From the NCBI RefSeq assembly GCF_029784135.1, contig NC_073745.1:82927650-82991649 (forward strand): a DNA stretch of 64,000 nt, read 5' to 3'. This document shows positions 1-10,530 of this stretch, piece after piece (the first letter of the stretch is position 1; the number at the start of each line of letters is the position of its first letter). The position numbers and the translations under genes are program-made. The notes beneath the pieces are model-generated. The model saw only the letters and a list, made by a program, of their open reading frames with translations. It was not told where the DNA came from and did not search any database. This stretch comes from Toxorhynchites rutilus septentrionalis (taxonomy: Eukaryota; Arthropoda; Insecta; Diptera; Culicidae).

Positions 1-677
1 TCCCTTCCAATCTCACCAAACACACAGCAAAACCTTCCTGGCCGTCAATCCGGGGTTGGCGATGGTTTGGGCCGGCTCACCGCGCTTCGACCACGACTTT
101 TTTCACTTTAGGCTGTCGTACGTATTCCGTTTCAGCAGTGCATCGCAGGCGTTGATTCGGTCTAAACGATTTTTTTGCGTCAACTCGTGTGGCACCCATA
201 CATCCAGCTTTTTTTGGAATCAAATTTTCTGCAAATGGTCCCAAACGGTTTTATGGTCTATACTCAGTTCCTGGCCAATCGAGCGAGTGCTTGGATGCCG
301 GTCTACTTGGATGATTTCCACGATTTTATCGGCCTACCAGTACGGGGTGTATCTTCGACAGCCACTACACCAGAACGAAATCGATCAAACCAACGCTGTG
401 CTGTGCGAATCGTTACAGTATCGGGTCCATAAACTACACGATTTTTTTCGGCCGCCTTCGTTGCAGTTTTACCTCGCAGGTAGTAAAAACGTAAAATATG
501 GCGAATTTCTTGCTTGGTGGACTCCATCTTTGACCCGCTATAACTTGAGACTGAAAAGGACAATCACAACACTGTCAAAACGATATAGTATGACCCAATG
601 CGATAAGTACAACACAAGATATGTTTAAGTGTTGCCATATATTGACAATATACGACATTTCTTTTTCCCCAACCCAA
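1..677 (-). mobile_element. mariner-family transposon remnant, transposase 5' part
   Basis: The minus strand from about 563 downwards encodes a mariner-type N-terminal DNA-binding region (RHILRFYYLRGKTATKAAEK, then a second helix ending RTAQRWFDRFRSG). Further down, past 300, there is a stretch resembling HPSTRSIGQELSIDHKTVW and then LTARKVLLCVWWDWKG near position 1. The outer end at 677 reads TTGGGTTGGGGAAAAAG on the minus strand and is followed by TA, as expected for a mariner terminal repeat and target site. The copy is dead: about 18 residues that normally hold the first catalytic Asp motif are missing (LLKRN runs straight into TYD), there are in-frame stops, and the 3' part lies outside the window. 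Family membership is sure; subfamily is not. Confidence 0.85.
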
Positions 678-1149
678 TATATCTATAACTCTACTAAATA
701 TCATAAAAATTAGGAAAAATTCAACAAGCTGATATGCTTTCCACATTTGTCGAGTAAAGATTCATTCCAAAGCATGGATTCAGTGAAAAGTTGAATATAT
801 TCATTTCTCTGCAATTGATTGCAATTGAAACACTAGCATCTCCGCATATGCGGGGATTTATACCTCATTAATTCTTTTACATATCCGGTTTTTGCCCGAA
901 GAAAGATATACTCTGTTTCTGGTGGGATTTGCAATGGATTCTGTATTATGAGCTACTACCAAGCAACCTGTTTTTCACATGTATGGCTCGCAGCAGTTTT
1001 CGACGTACATTTACGTCGACATTTGCTGGGAAAATGATGTTTTTGTTTTCCCAAAAATCGACATTAACTTTTCGGACAACCCAATATGAGCTATCCTGAT
1101 TTATCCTGATTTTTATTTTCGTTCTTCCTGATTTTTTAAAATTATAGTT
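678..1149. other. no recognisable gene
   Basis: AT-rich DNA without a convincing coding pattern. A 94-codon minus-strand reading frame ends in this stretch, but only its upstream end overlaps the LINE remnant at 1150-1492; the rest resembles nothing I recognise. Confidence 0.5.
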
Positions 1150-1492
1150 GGCAACCCTGGCAACAGTTGAAGGATAGCCTCCAATGCCTTTGAGGGTGTG
1201 CTTCGCTATGCTTCTGTTACAACAACGCATGCCAGCCGTTGGAGTTTGTTTAGCTTTATTCTAGCTATAGTCTCCTTAGTCTTTAGCCACCATACTAGTG
1301 AGGCATAGGTTATCCTAGTCCGCACAATGGCAGTGTATACCCACATAACCTTTTTAGGTTTGAGGCCCAATGCTATGCCTATCATTTTAGAACATGCTCA
1401 TATGACAATGTTGACCTTACTGTTAATTGCATCTAAGTGTGCATTTCGGTTTAGTTTAACGCCTAGGATTACGCCTGGATATTTCACTTCGT
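1150..1492 (-). mobile_element. LINE reverse transcriptase C-terminal fragment
   Basis: The minus strand reads, with stops and shifts, VKYPGVILGVKLNRNAHLD, then GLKPKKVMWVYTAIVRT, then LNKLQRLACV and a stretch like TPSKALEAILQLLP. This order is typical of the region after the polymerase motifs in I/Jockey-group non-LTR retrotransposons. The fragment abuts the ITmD37E copy at about 1490 and happens to be in frame with its transposase. It is broken and has no function of its own. Confidence 0.7.
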
Positions 1493-2402
1493 ACCACTCC
1501 AACACGTCCTTTGAATAGTGGCACGAAGCGAGATCCGGCCAGAAGATGGTCGAGCCCTCGTGCTGCTTCAATAGTGGTAGTAAGCGCTTCTGTAGGCACT
1601 CCTTAAGGTAAACCTGCCCGTTTACCGTGCCGGTCATCACGAAGGGGGCGCTCCGCTTTCCGCAAGAGCAGATCGCTTGCCACACCATGTACTTTTTGGC
1701 AAACTTGGATAGTTTCTGCTTGCGAATCTCCTCCGGAACGCTGAATTTGTCCTTTGCGGAACAACAGGCCCGGCAGCTGACGAAAGTCCGCTTTGACGTA
1801 GGTTTCGTCGTCCATTACCAGGCAATGCGGCTTCGTCAGCATTTCGGTGTACAGCTTCCGTGCTTGCGTCTTCCCCACCATGTTTTGCCTTTCGTCGCGG
1901 TTAGGAGCCTTCTGAACCTTGTATGTACGCAGGCCCTCTCGCTGCTTGGTCCGCTGGACGAATGAACTTGACAAATTCAGCTTATTGGCGACATCCCGGA
2001 CCGAACTTCGCGGATCACGTCTAAACTGCTTAACTACGCGCTTGTGATCTTTTTCACTGACGGAGCATCCATTTTTGCCGTTCTTCACCTTCCGGTCGAT
2101 GGTTAGGTTCTCGAAGTATCGTTCTAGTACTCTGCTGACCGTGGATTGGACGATTCCCAGCATCTTACCGATGTCCCGATGTGACAACTCCGGATTCTCG
2201 AAATGAGTGCGCAGGATTAATTCACGACGCTCTTTTTCGTTCGACGACATTTTTCCAAATTTACGAAAAATTTACAGTGAAGCATGGCCAACGTGATCTA
2301 TACACTCTTATCTGATTATAAGCGAAAGCTGAAGATATAATTCCTAAAAATTAAATTTCTACAGCGTTTTTTCCGTGATGCAATTTGATGTGACACACCC
2401 TT
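1488..2402 (-). mobile_element. ITmD37E transposon copy a, truncated at the 3' end
   Basis: The right terminal repeat ends at 2402 (minus strand AAGGGTGTGTCACATC) next to TA. The transposase starts at 2250 with MSSNEKERRELIL and continues through two helix-turn-helix segments (DIGKMLGIVQSTVSRVL; SVRDVANKLNLSSSFVQR) to VMDDETYVKADFRQLPGLLF, which holds the first catalytic Asp. A 5-nt deletion close to 1760 shifts the frame. The FWPDLASCHY motif with the second Asp follows near 1530. The copy stops at about 1490, so the third catalytic residue and the left terminal repeat are lost. Where copies b and c carry a TAG stop, this copy keeps the AAG codon. Confidence 0.9.
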
Positions 2403-2404
2403 TA

Positions 2405-2729
2405 GAGTTGGAGAAATGATTGCAATTTCACTTAGTTTGCTGATTTATAGTCTTACATGAGCACCAATTGATAAGAGCTGCTTCAATGAATCAATTGCCG
2501 TTTGAGCGCAGAAAGTATCACGCAATGAGCTATAAAAAATATAGGAGCAGTGCAATTCATCGCATTGTTTTAAACTGGGTGCTGGATACATTATTCACTT
2601 GAGATTATGTAGGATAATATACTGCATCGATTGCGATAATTTCTGGTTTTGGTAAGACAGAATATCTGGAGTTGATATATTTTCATGACTATTGTGTAAC
2701 ACTCACCCAAACCATAGGTACCCGAATGT
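2405..2729. other. AT-rich spacer
   Basis: I see no gene, terminal repeat or tandem array here. It separates the ITmD37E end from the first recognisable LINE piece. Confidence 0.5.
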
Positions 2730-2806
2730 ACCACTAATCAAATTAGCAAACCGTTCATTTTATGCTGTCAGAATCTACCTCAGACCGTCGTCTTATGCAG
2801 ACAAAT
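2730..2806 (+). mobile_element. LINE ORF2 endonuclease piece, left of DD41D insertion
   Basis: The plus strand reads VRIYLRPSSYADKY up to position 2806. After removing the DD41D element at 2808-4100 the frame continues directly into IAHTNVIQDVCDNA and then LALGDCNLPQLRW at 4103 onward, an endonuclease motif of non-LTR retrotransposons. The exact rejoining shows that this stretch and 4103-4990 were once one ORF2. Confidence 0.7.
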
Positions 2807-2807
2807 A

Positions 2808-4100
2808 CAGGGTTTTCCATTTCGGGCTTCCGAAAGTATACAGCCCTGTGCTGACAACCGTTTGACACAACTGTCAACCAAAGCGTCATATCGTTAGTTG
2901 AATGTCTGCCATTTTACAATATGGATCGGTTTAGCATCGCACAACGTGTTAATTTTGTTAAATTATACTATAAAAATGATGAAAAACCAGCAAATGTTTT
3001 TCGAGCATTTCGGACGGATTTTGGTCGTCATGGACGGCCTACAGAGCACACAATCGCTAATGTAGTGCGTAAATTCGAACAAATTGAATCCGTAGCGGAT
3101 ATTGTGAAACCTGTGCATCATCGTAATGTGCGTTCGGCCGAAAATATTGCTGCTGTTGCTGCCAGTGTGCAGGATGACCCGAATGTTTCGATTCCACGGC
3201 GTGCTCAGCAATTGGGCTTGTCAAACACATCATTGTGGCGAATTTTGCATTTGGACTTGCACCTACATCCATATAAAGTCCAACTGATACAAAAATTGGA
3301 GCGTGGTGACCATGGAACGCGTCGGGCATACGTCGATTGGGTGAAAGAACAACAGCAGCAAAATGCTGAATTTTCGCATCAAATTTTCTCCAGCGATGAG
3401 GCACATTTCGAGCTCGGTGGCTATGTGAACACCCAAAATTTCCGTATATGGGACTCAGAGAATCCACACGTGATTGTTGAGAGGCCAAAAATCACTGTTT
3501 GGTGCGCATTATGGTCTGGTGGAGTCATCGGGCCGTATTTCTTTGAAAATGAGGACGGCGAGACGGTAACTGTGAATGGTGAGCGCTATGGCCGCATGTT
3601 AACCGATTTTTTTTGCCACAAATTGAAGATATGGATACGGATGACATGTGGTTTCAGCAGGACGGCGCCACGTGCCACACAACACGACCGAACATGTCCA
3701 TTTTGCTAACGAAATTTGAGGGACGCATAATTTCGCGTTTTGGTGATGCCAATTGGCCGTCCAGATCATGCGATTTGAACCCGCTAGACTTTTTTTTTTG
3801 TGGGGTTATGCGAAAGACCGTGTCTATGCCAACTCTCCGCAAACTCTTGAACATTTGAAAGACAACATTAGTGAAGTTATGACCGAGATACGGACCCATA
3901 TGTGCCGAAAAGTCATCGAAAATTACCTGTTCCGGATCAAGGTGTACGAGGAAGCCCGAGGTGGACATTTGAATGATGTTGTATTTCACACATGATGGCA
4001 TAAACCAAACTTTAATTTGAAATAAAAGTTTCATCGAAATTCGAATTCTAAGTGTGTTTTATTTCAATTTACTTTCGGAATTTAAAGTTGGAAAACCCTG
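2808..4100 (+). mobile_element. DD41D Tc1/mariner-superfamily transposon, nearly intact
   Basis: A 1293-bp element is flanked by TA at 2806-2807 and 4101-4102. Its terminal repeats begin CAGGGTTTTCCA on both sides, and the subterminal CCGAAAGTA is also repeated in inverse orientation. It encodes one transposase (2921-3995) with two frameshifts, both in T homopolymers. The spacing between the second and third catalytic Asp is 41 residues, which places it in the DD41D (visitor-like) group rather than classic DD34D mariner or DD34E Tc1. It sits inside a LINE ORF2. Confidence 0.9.
2921..3995 (+). pseudogene. DD41D transposase with two homopolymer frameshifts
   Basis: The start ATG at 2921 opens MDRFSIAQRVNFVKLYY, followed by a DNA-binding region (RPTEHTIANVVRKFEQ; SIPRRAQQLGLSNTSLWRIL). 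The first catalytic Asp is in FSSDEAHFELGGYVN, the second in DDMWFQQDGATCH, the third in SRSCDLNPLDFFF; 41 residues lie between the last two. The frame shifts once in a run of 8 T at about 3606-3613 and again in a run of 10 T at about 3789-3798. No other stop interrupts the protein, which ends ARGGHLNDVVFHT at 3995. It is either a very young pseudogene or an intact gene with homopolymer length errors in the assembly. Confidence 0.88.
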
Positions 4101-4102
4101 TA

Positions 4103-4990
4103 TATTGCGCACACTAATGTAATCCAGGACGTATGCGACAACGCAACAAACGCTGACATTGTTCTAGCATTAGGTGACTGCAACTTACCACAGCTTCGAT
4201 GGAAATTTGACGAAGATACAATCGGTGAACGCATCAACAGAGCAAGATATTTTGCTGACCGAATCCATGTCCGCTATTGGGATTGCTCAGATGAATGGAC
4301 TACGGAACGTGAATGGCAGAATTCTCGACCTAGCGTATGTCAACATTCCTGATTACGTAGAACATGTTAGCCCTCCAAATCCACTCCTAAAACTAGATGA
4401 ACACCACGAACCGTTCATTCTGAGGCTGGAAACTCAATTAACTGTGCTATGTTTCAGCCACGCTCTGGCGGAAGCCACGTATTCTGACTTAAAAAGATGT
4501 GATATAAGCTCACTGAGAAATGAACTTTCGGCAATTGACTGAGCACAACGCTTGAGCTGTACTCCACTGGATGAAACTGTGGCTGCTTGCTATGCTACAT
4601 AACGTTTTCGATAAGCTAGTTCCACGTCGCCCCACTGGCACTGTCATTGTTACCCGTAAACCTTGGTGGACGCCCGAGCTCCGTCACTTGCACAACAAGC
4701 TTCGTAAAGTCCGCAATCGATTCTTTAGTGCCAGATCTGAAGAAACCAGCAACGTCTTACGACCAGTGCCACAAATTATCAAAATCTGTTCACGAATGAA
4801 GACATTAGCTTTTTCCCAGTGTCGGATGAATCTTCTTCTGTTGAAACTCAACGCCATATCTGTCATAATGAGTATAACACAAGAGTCGAGACGCGTGAAC
4901 TTTGTCTGGTATATTGAACGAATAGAGCATGAACGAATTTCGGAAAGCCTGTATTCAGGCACTTCCATTACTGTCAATAATTTCAGGTGA
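4103..4990 (+). mobile_element. LINE ORF2 piece: endonuclease and linker to the polymerase
   Basis: The plus strand shows LALGDCNLPQLRW, then NGRILDLAYVN and PLLKLDEHHEPFIL, which follow the order seen in the C-terminal half of the apurinic-like endonuclease of Jockey-group LINEs. The linker continues with RRPTGTVIVTRKPWWTPELR and LHNKLRKVRNRFF. Several frameshifts and stops are present. The coding trace fades near 4990; the next piece of the same ORF2 appears at 7148. Confidence 0.8.
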
Positions 4991-5039
4991 TTATCACGAA
5001 CGTTAAGTTGATCCTCATCGCTTGCAGTGAATTTTTATT

Positions 5040-5208
5040 GAAAACGTGTTTGATTTCCATATTTAGAAACAAAGGAATCCGGAGAAGGCAACATTAACTT
5101 TCGTTGAGCGTTGACCGTTGTGCGGTGTTGAGCGGTTGAGCGACATCTTGCGTTGAACGGCGTTGAGCGTTCCGTTTTCGTTTCCGTTTCCGTTTCTTTT
5201 TCTTTTTT
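5040..5208. repeat. short-motif repeats (GCGTTGAGC and CGTTTC)
   Basis: Several degenerate copies of a GCGTTGAGCG-like motif are followed by a run of TTTCCG/CGTTTC hexamers at about 5171-5200; the hexamers recur near 5324-5345 on the other side of the SINE fragment. These are simple-sequence expansions. They produce a spurious minus-strand reading frame rich in ETET repeats. Confidence 0.6.
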
Positions 5209-5320
5209 ATACTGTATTATAATGACTTTCAACACCTTTTTGGCTGGCTTGTCACTTCCATTTTTGGAAGAATGTCGGGAGTGAGAATTCAACTCGCGAT
5301 CTTTACCGTGAAGGGTATGG
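5209..5320 (-). mobile_element. tRNA-derived SINE, 5'-truncated
   Basis: Read on the minus strand, this matches the body and tail of the SINE at 14969-15121: an ATTCTCACTCCCGACATTC block, then CTTCCAAAAAT, a CCAGCCAAA segment and CATTATAAT near the end. The promoter-bearing head is degraded (only GAGTTGAATTC remains near box B). Confidence 0.7.
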
Positions 5321-6171
5321 TCCGTTCCCGTTTCCGTTTCCGCTTTATATGATCTTTTACTATCGCCATTTCGCTCTAACACGATCTTAGTTTCTAACAC
5401 TTTCTTTATCTAACTCCATTTCACTAACTCCATTTTCGGTCTCCTAGGGCGGTTTTCAATGCACCGGAATACGATATTCGACTTCCGTTGTTTAAGCCCT
5501 TCCATCCAATACCCATATCGTAGGGGTTTTATATGATTGCTAGTCATTTATAGCCAGTATCATTAAACCGGAAATCAAAACAAGATTATGTTCGTTTTTC
5601 GCTCGTCTGTTATTGTCACCCATTGCCCATATAATTGGGGTGTACGCCATTTTTGGCCAATCGGGAGTAGATTCATAAAATATAGCTAGAGTTATACCAT
5701 ACATTTCATTGCCAATGTCGCCAAAAACAAGAATTTTGTATAATAAATGGCTATCCTTTACCATTAATCGATTTTACTCTCAATTAGTTGACGTTGAATT
5801 TTATGCTTTGATTTTCACTAACACGCAATGATATTCAATTTCGACGTTACGAATATCATGGCGAAAATAAATATGCAAATGAAAAATGAACTTTATGGCA
5901 AGCTGATGTTGATGTTCATTGCACTGGTGTTCATTGATAGTGTTGTTCCATATTTATCGACTCTCGCTTGAGCAGTAGGTTGTCAATACAAGGCAGGCTG
6001 AAATTCGCCGTATTTTAATGCCGTGAACGTGAATATTTTCGGCACTGCTTACGACACATTGAAAGTGAATAGAATGTTCTCCTTATGACAACATATGCAG
6101 CGTGGATGAACTTCAATCAGAATTGAAGAGTTGAATCCTTCATCATTTTGGGCTTTTGTTGTGGCTCAAAA
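5321..6171. other. no recognisable gene
   Basis: AT-rich sequence lying between the SINE fragment and family-A element A1. Reading frames here are short and unrecognised. The LINE ORF2 is interrupted from about 4990 to 7147, so this stretch must be inserted DNA of unknown type. Confidence 0.45.
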
Positions 6172-7145
6172 ACTATAAGTGGGTTATATCTTCCATATAA
6201 CCACAAGGGAGTCGTAGGACTAACGTTGACTTAGTAATCAACAAGTAACAAGCATATAAATCTTGAACGTTTCATCTTTCCAATAAAGTGAATATCATAC
6301 CACATACCCATCATATCTACTACACAGTATCATACCATATCAATTCCATAATCAATCCGAGTACAATAGTACTCGCTGCTTGCATCTAATTTTCTATGCC
6401 AATTTCCCCTGGCTCCATGGTTTTGAAATCTGTGTTAGGGAAACATTCCGATTTGCAGAAACGCATGCGAGTTCAAAAGCACCCGCAGCTCACATCTATT
6501 TTGCAATGCCGATTTCTCCAGGCTTCATGATTTTGAACTCTGTGTAAGAGAAACATTCCAATTTGCAGAAACGCAAACGAGTGCAAAAGTACACACTGCT
6601 TGCATCTCATTTGCTATGCCAATTTCCCCTGGCTCCATGGTTTTGAAGTCTGTGTTAGGGAAACATTCCGATTTCCAGAAACGCAAGCGAGTACAAAAGT
6701 ACCCGCAGCTTGAATCTGTTTTGCAATGTTGATTTCCCCCAGGCTCCATGGTTTCGAAGTCTGTGTTAGGGAAACATTCCAATATCCAGATACGCAAGCG
6801 AGTACAAAAGTACCCACTGCTAACATCTATTTTGTAATGCCGATTTCCCCTGGCTGTGTCTGTGTTAGGGATACATCCATCCATTCCAGCGATCGTACCT
6901 CAATCGTTGCGCAATTATAACTGAGTGGATTTCCGAGCGGCACTGGCTTATATACCGATTGGCGTCATTTCAATAGTCTTTTTTGAAAGAAATTTTAGGG
7001 CTATTGAAACAAATTTCTGGATCAAAAAGTAACAAGCATATAATGCGTAGACATTTTATCTTTCGAATGAATTGTTTACCATATCATTTCGTTCAGTTGT
7101 TTAGGAGCTATTAACGCTCAAAATCTCGTTTTCCGGCGTAACGCT
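6172..7145. mobile_element. TIR family A element A1, carrying a 111-bp tandem array
   Basis: The left end shares GTGGGTTATATC, then a TATAACC hairpin arm, then GTCGTAGGACTA with element A2 at 48911. The right part (about 6900-7145) closely matches 54520-54770 of A2, including TATATACCGATTGG, GTAACAAGYATATAA and GTTTAGGAGCTATTAACG, down to TTTCGTTTTCGAAAC. The last about 60 bp present in A2 are missing here. No protein of its own is recognisable, so it is probably non-autonomous. It interrupts a LINE whose frame resumes at 7148. Confidence 0.75.
6385..6870. repeat. 111-bp tandem repeat, about 4.4 units
   Basis: The anchor TGTGTTAGGGAAACATTCC (or a close variant) recurs at about 6430, 6541, 6652 and 6763, giving a period of 111 bp, a multiple of three. 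The minus-strand reading frames of up to 119 codons are therefore by-products of the repeat. Degenerate units of the same family occur in opposite orientation near 22695-22960. Confidence 0.88.
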
Positions 7146-7147
7146 TT

Positions 7148-7281
7148 CGTTTTCGAAACGCCGAGCTAGCACAGCCGAAAAAGCCGCCAACCTGTTTGCT
7201 GAATTCTTTCAAAATGTTTTCCGAACCACATCTCCGGCATCCAATACGGAAACATTCCGTCTTACACCTTTGTATGATGTA
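7148..7281 (+). mobile_element. LINE ORF2 piece: segment before the polymerase
   Basis: The plus strand is open for ASTAEKAANLFAEFFQNVF and then TETFRLTPLYDV, which is the conserved stretch just before the reverse transcriptase in Jockey-like LINEs. It is bounded on the left by element A1 and on the right by the pogo-like element at 7282. Confidence 0.8.
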
Positions 7282-8222
7282 GGGTAACACGGGGTGAGTT
7301 GGACATAAGGGGTGATTTGGACCACCCCATTATCTCAAAAAGTACGGCTCAACTTGGATTATTCATAATGTCATTTTCTTTTATTATTGAACCGTAAGTA
7401 ACTAACGTAAAAAAACTTTGGTAAAATTCGACAGGTGGAACTAAACGGTAGCATGAATACAACAAGCACTTTGATTGTCAAAAAATGTGAGTTTTCCGAT
7501 CGTGGTTTTATGGTTTTTCCCGCTGATTAAACAAACTTTTCGTGTATTGTGCAGTATAGTTCTGTTCGCCTACAGAAAACGAACAACTTGATGCAGCGAA
7601 ACTGTAAGTTTGATAACAATAAATTAAATTAATTACATTTTAATTTTTGCATGTTGTGTGGGGTGAATTGGTCCTACAGTTTTGAGACTTTTCTTTGATC
7701 TAATTGATTCCAGATGCCACTGAATTACAAAAAGAGAATGGGCAGACAACGTTGGAAGAAGGAAGAGCTTGAAAGAGCAACTCAGGCCATCAAGAACGGA
7801 TTTTCTTTGATCAACAACGAAAGTGTTTGAAAATGCTCGAACAACAGTGAAAAGATTCATGCAGAATTCGAGATGGTGTCAATCCAATTTTTCTGGTCTG
7901 GAATCTGACCAAGACACCTGGTATCGATCCCAAAACACTGTTACTGATTGTAACATTATCCCAAAATACTTTACATAAACATAAGCATGTTTTTTTTCGA
8001 TGAAACACATACTGCACCAAATCACCCCGTATTAAGTTTTAATGTCCAAAAATCATCTCTTTTATTTTATGATATATTTGGTAGTTTGAAGCTTGATATA
8101 ATGATTAAACATTATAGATTGAGAGAAAACAAGTGTAGCTCAGTATACAATGTGACATTTTTGTTTTAGACCGTATTGGTTTGGAAATATTAGGCGATTT
8201 GCCATATTCCCCCCTTTTCCCC
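7282..8222 (+). mobile_element. pogo-like DNA element, decayed
   Basis: The element sits between TA dinucleotides at 7280-7281 and 8223-8224 and splits the LINE ORF2. Both ends are G/C-run rich (GGGTAACACGGGGTGAGTTG at the left; a C-run at the right), and GGGGTGAWTTGG-like motifs recur inside (7309, 7660 and inverted near 8020). An ORF from 7713 begins MPLNYKKRMGRQRWKKEELERA, resembling the N-terminal HTH start of pogo/Tigger transposases, but stops after about 43 codons. No catalytic domain remains. Confidence 0.6.
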
Positions 8223-8224
8223 TA

Positions 8225-9370
8225 CATCTTCCTCATTTACGTTTTTTCTGCCAGATATGTTTTCGAAGCGTTGAACGAGCTGGATGTTTCCAAAGAACCT
8301 GATGTGGATGGATTGACTCCATTTATCGTCAAGTGGTGCGCAGCCGAACTGGGTTCACATATAACGTTAGTTTTCAATCGCTCATTAGCCGAGCGTATGT
8401 TCCCGTCAATATGGAAAAGTGCTGAAATGATCCCAATCCATGAAGCAGGAAGCATGAAACGCGTCGAAAACTACCGTGGAATATCGATACTTGGCGGTCT
8501 GGGCAAAGTTTTCGAAACAGTCGTCCATCGTTTTCTGAACAATGCTGCTAAGCCTTTAATAAGCGAGTTTCAGCATGGTTTCGTTGAGCGTCGTTCAAGG
8601 ACAAAAAATCTAATGGAATATAGTAACACATTGTTCCCTGCAGTAGAATCTCGTTGTCAAGTTGATTCGATCTATGTGGACTTCTCAAAGGCTTTCGACG
8701 TGGTTCCGCACATTCTCGTCGTCGAAAAACTTTCAGATTTAGGCTTCCCAAGTAGAATAGTTGATTGGCTGAGGTCATATCTTACTAGACGGATAGCTTT
8801 CGTACAAGTTGATCACGAAGTTTCGGCATCGTTTGATATCTGGAGTTCCTCAAGGACGCGTACTCGGGCCTCTTATCTTCATTCTATACATAAACGATCT
8901 CGCCCATCTTCTGTCATCGAAAAAAATATTCTTTGCCGACGACCTGAAAATCTTCTGGGTTATTGCATCCGTCCTGGATTGTGAAGCTTTACAAACTGAT
9001 ATAGATCAACTTTTGTTGTGTTGCGATGAAAATGGAATGACCGTAAATATCAAAAAAATGCAAAGTTATCTCATTTACCCGCTGTCAAACTGCTGTTGAA
9101 TTCTGTTACCATATTGATTCGACCACTCTCGATTCAATTCCATACGTGACCTAGGTGTGATCGTGGACAGTAAGCTGAGAATTGGTGAGCATGTTGTGCT
9201 ACCGGCAAACAAGGCATTCTCTGCACTGGGATTCATTCATCGCCACACAGCATTCATCACAGATATATATGCTCTTGAATCACTATACTGCTCCGTAGTA
9301 CGCAGTGTTATAGAATATGCAGCGCCAGTTTGGCACCTTATCACGTCTCACATGGTCTGAACCTTAAACG
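8225..9370 (+). mobile_element. LINE reverse transcriptase domain, frameshifted
   Basis: From 8255 the plus strand encodes YVFEALNELDVSKEPDVDG, VENYRGISILGGLGKVFE, QHGFVERRSRTKNLMEY, YVDFSKAFDVVPH, then after a frameshift close to 8830 SGVPQGRVLGPLIFILYIND and FFADDLKIFWV (catalytic ADD), and finally SVVRSVIEYAAPVWH near 9340. This is a complete set of RT blocks of a Jockey-group non-LTR retrotransposon. Frameshifts and a stop near 9098 make it inactive. A single extra T close to 8245 accounts for the shift at the junction with the upstream piece. Confidence 0.92.
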
Positions 9371-9419
9371 AGTACATAAGCATTTCTTCCGATTCGCTTT
9401 TCGTCTGCTTGGTGTTATT

Positions 9420-10530
9420 AAAAGCGATTCGTGACGACCGCGCTTGATTCAATTAAAAGCGACCGCATTTGGTGTTACGAGGGTCACTATTTATATTTCG
9501 GGAATAGGAACAAAAACAAATAGTTAAGCTGCGAATATATTTTTATTGTTTTTCAAAGTACTCGCCACGATGATCGATACACTTAACCAATAACCTTAAG
9601 CTTAAACCAATTTTCAAAGCATTTATTCCAATCGACACGAGCCTTTTTTTTGAGCGATTGTCAAATTATGTGGGATCCAACGTGAACATAATTTTCGCAC
9701 AACTAAGTGTTCATGTAAAATCGCATATATGCTGGTGGAACTAATGCTTAGGGATGCCTCAATCTCACAATAGGTTACATGACGATCTTGCTTAATCATT
9801 TCGTGCACAGCATCGATGTTTTCTGGCACTACAGTCGATTTTGGACTACCTTCACGAAACTCGTCGGACAGCGAACTACGACCACGATTGAATTCACTAT
9901 ACCAGCGATACACAGTGGTTTTTGATGGAGCTTCATCGCCAAAAGTCAAATTAAGTTGATTGAAGCACTCTTGTTGTGATAATCCACGTCGAAAGTCGTA
10001 AAAAATCATCGCACGAAAATGTTCACGATTCAGTTCCATTTTTTTGCCGAGACCAAACTTTCAACTAAATATAAAATAAACAAATAGCGTCCGTATGACA
10101 AAATGTTCTGAGTACGTATATCGTCAAAAATGTCAAACTTTACGATGGAACCGTCAGATGGACTCACATGACATCAGTGTTGCCAATTCCCGAAAAATGA
10201 ATAGTGACCCTCGTATTAAAAGCGGATCGAGACGACCTTAGTACTTGTAGCGGATTGAGACGACCGCAGAGTTTGTAGCGGATCGAGACGACCGTGCTTT
10301 GAATATTTGAAGCGGATCGAGACGACCATAGAGTCTGTAACGGATCGAAACGACAGTACTTTGAATACTACTAGCGAATCGTGACGACCGTGCTTTGAAT
10401 GTTTTAGTGGATCGAGACGACTGCGTTTTTATTCAATTAGCGGATCGAGGCGCGATGGTTAGAACGAAAGATAGCGGATTGAGACGACCACGTTTGATAG
10501 ATGTGGTAATTATAAAAGATGGTGGACCGA
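9420..10530. repeat. degenerate minisatellite with GGATCGAGACGACC core
   Basis: A core like AGCGGATCGAGACGACCG recurs around ten times between 10216 and 10530, at irregular spacing of about 27-40 bp, often followed by a TTTGAAT spacer. Two weaker copies lie at 9420-9475. The array was split by the mariner derivative at 9478-10213. No coding function is apparent. Confidence 0.8.
9478..10213 (-). mobile_element. mariner internal-deletion derivative
   Basis: The 736-bp element is flanked by TA (9476-9477, 10214-10215). Its terminal repeats start CGAGGGTCACTATT and extend to about 30 bp with a few mismatches. The minus strand opens at 10039 with MELNREHFRAMIFYDFRRGL and continues through YCEIEASLSISSTSIYAIL to PHNLTIAQKK, which is the complete DNA-binding half of a mariner transposase. 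The catalytic domain is deleted: the sequence jumps to a C-terminal remnant (NKCFENWFK and CIDHRGEYFEKQ in shifted frames). Confidence 0.9.

Noticed and set aside
5035..5400. 121-codon acidic/ETET-rich frame
   Set aside because: It is made of hexamer repeats plus an inverted SINE fragment; no independent evidence for a gene.
6525..6884. 119-codon repetitive frame as a possible repeat protein gene
   Set aside because: The 111-bp period is a multiple of three, so the frame repeats by arithmetic; substitutions between units change residues freely and there is no start context.
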